From: Flavobacteriaceae bacterium
GTDB lineage: Bacteria; Bacteroidota; Bacteroidia; Flavobacteriales; Flavobacteriaceae
Assembly: GCA_023141985.1 (NCBI GenBank)
Contig: JAGLKH010000317.1
Span: 1-6,643 of the forward strand
DNA length: 6,643 nucleotides
Direction: 5' to 3'
Position 1 is the stretch's first letter. Each line of letters begins with the position of its first letter. The position numbers and the translations under genes were made by a program. This document shows positions 6,549 to 6,643 of the stretch, piece by piece. The notes under the pieces were generated by a model, which was not told where the DNA came from, ran no database searches, and worked only from the letters and a program-made list of their open reading frames with translations.

Positions 6549-6643
6549 TTAAAATCACTTCAAAAATTCAAAAATGTTAATTGATAGTTAAAATTGAAAT
6601 TAGATTAAACCTTTCATTTTTAATAGTGTCAAAAGAGCATAAA
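6549..6643. other. AT-rich non-coding DNA at the right edge
   Basis: All frames on both strands contain stops at short intervals here and no start gives more than a few codons. A tandem 8-bp repeat, TTCAAAAA twice (6559..6574), is the only local pattern, and it is trivial in such AT-rich sequence. No promoter, RNA gene or hairpin was seen. Confidence 0.5.

Overview
The window reads as ordinary chromosomal DNA of a marine-type member of the Flavobacteriia (Bacteroidota). The evidence is the strongly AT-rich base composition, A-rich leaders without clear Shine-Dalgarno sites, a Bacteroidota-type promoter (TTG-N20-TAnnTTTG) ahead of one gene, and two short-signal lipoproteins. One of these belongs to a metalloprotease family (DUF5117/DUF5118/Met-zincin) that is common in this phylum. 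This placement is inferred from style and gene families; no phylogenetic marker gene is present.

Layout from left to right: (1) the first 60 codons of a secreted protein of unknown function on the minus strand, running off the left edge. (2) Two tandem, overlapping minus-strand genes for paralogous membrane-anchored alpha/beta hydrolases of the YfhR/BEM46/ABHD13 type (292 aa, then 265 aa), forming an operon read right to left. (3) A 165-bp divergent intergenic region. (4) A plus-strand gene with a TTG start for an 830-aa lipoprotein zinc metalloprotease (HExxHxxGxxH plus Met-turn). (5) A strong rho-independent terminator with a perfect 16-bp stem in the 78-bp convergent gap. (6) A minus-strand gene for a 546-aa lipoprotein related to dipeptidyl-peptidase III (family M49, HEVAH plus EEGKAD), with its own recognisable promoter. 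(7) A decayed coding remnant on the minus strand, whose 3' end supplies the -33 element of that promoter, followed by featureless AT-rich DNA to the right edge.

The two large genes are unrelated metallopeptidases, both predicted to be lipid-anchored in the cell envelope. They converge on one terminator and show no sign of co-transcription. The hydrolase pair is also predicted to be membrane-associated, so the window is an envelope hydrolase neighbourhood rather than a single pathway. I found no RNA genes, complete mobile elements, CRISPR array or defence system, and nothing that amounts to a new multi-gene system. The points most worth a second look are the altered oxyanion-hole motif in one of the duplicated hydrolases, the gene remnant carrying a promoter element, and the compact M49 enzyme with a pentapeptide zinc motif.
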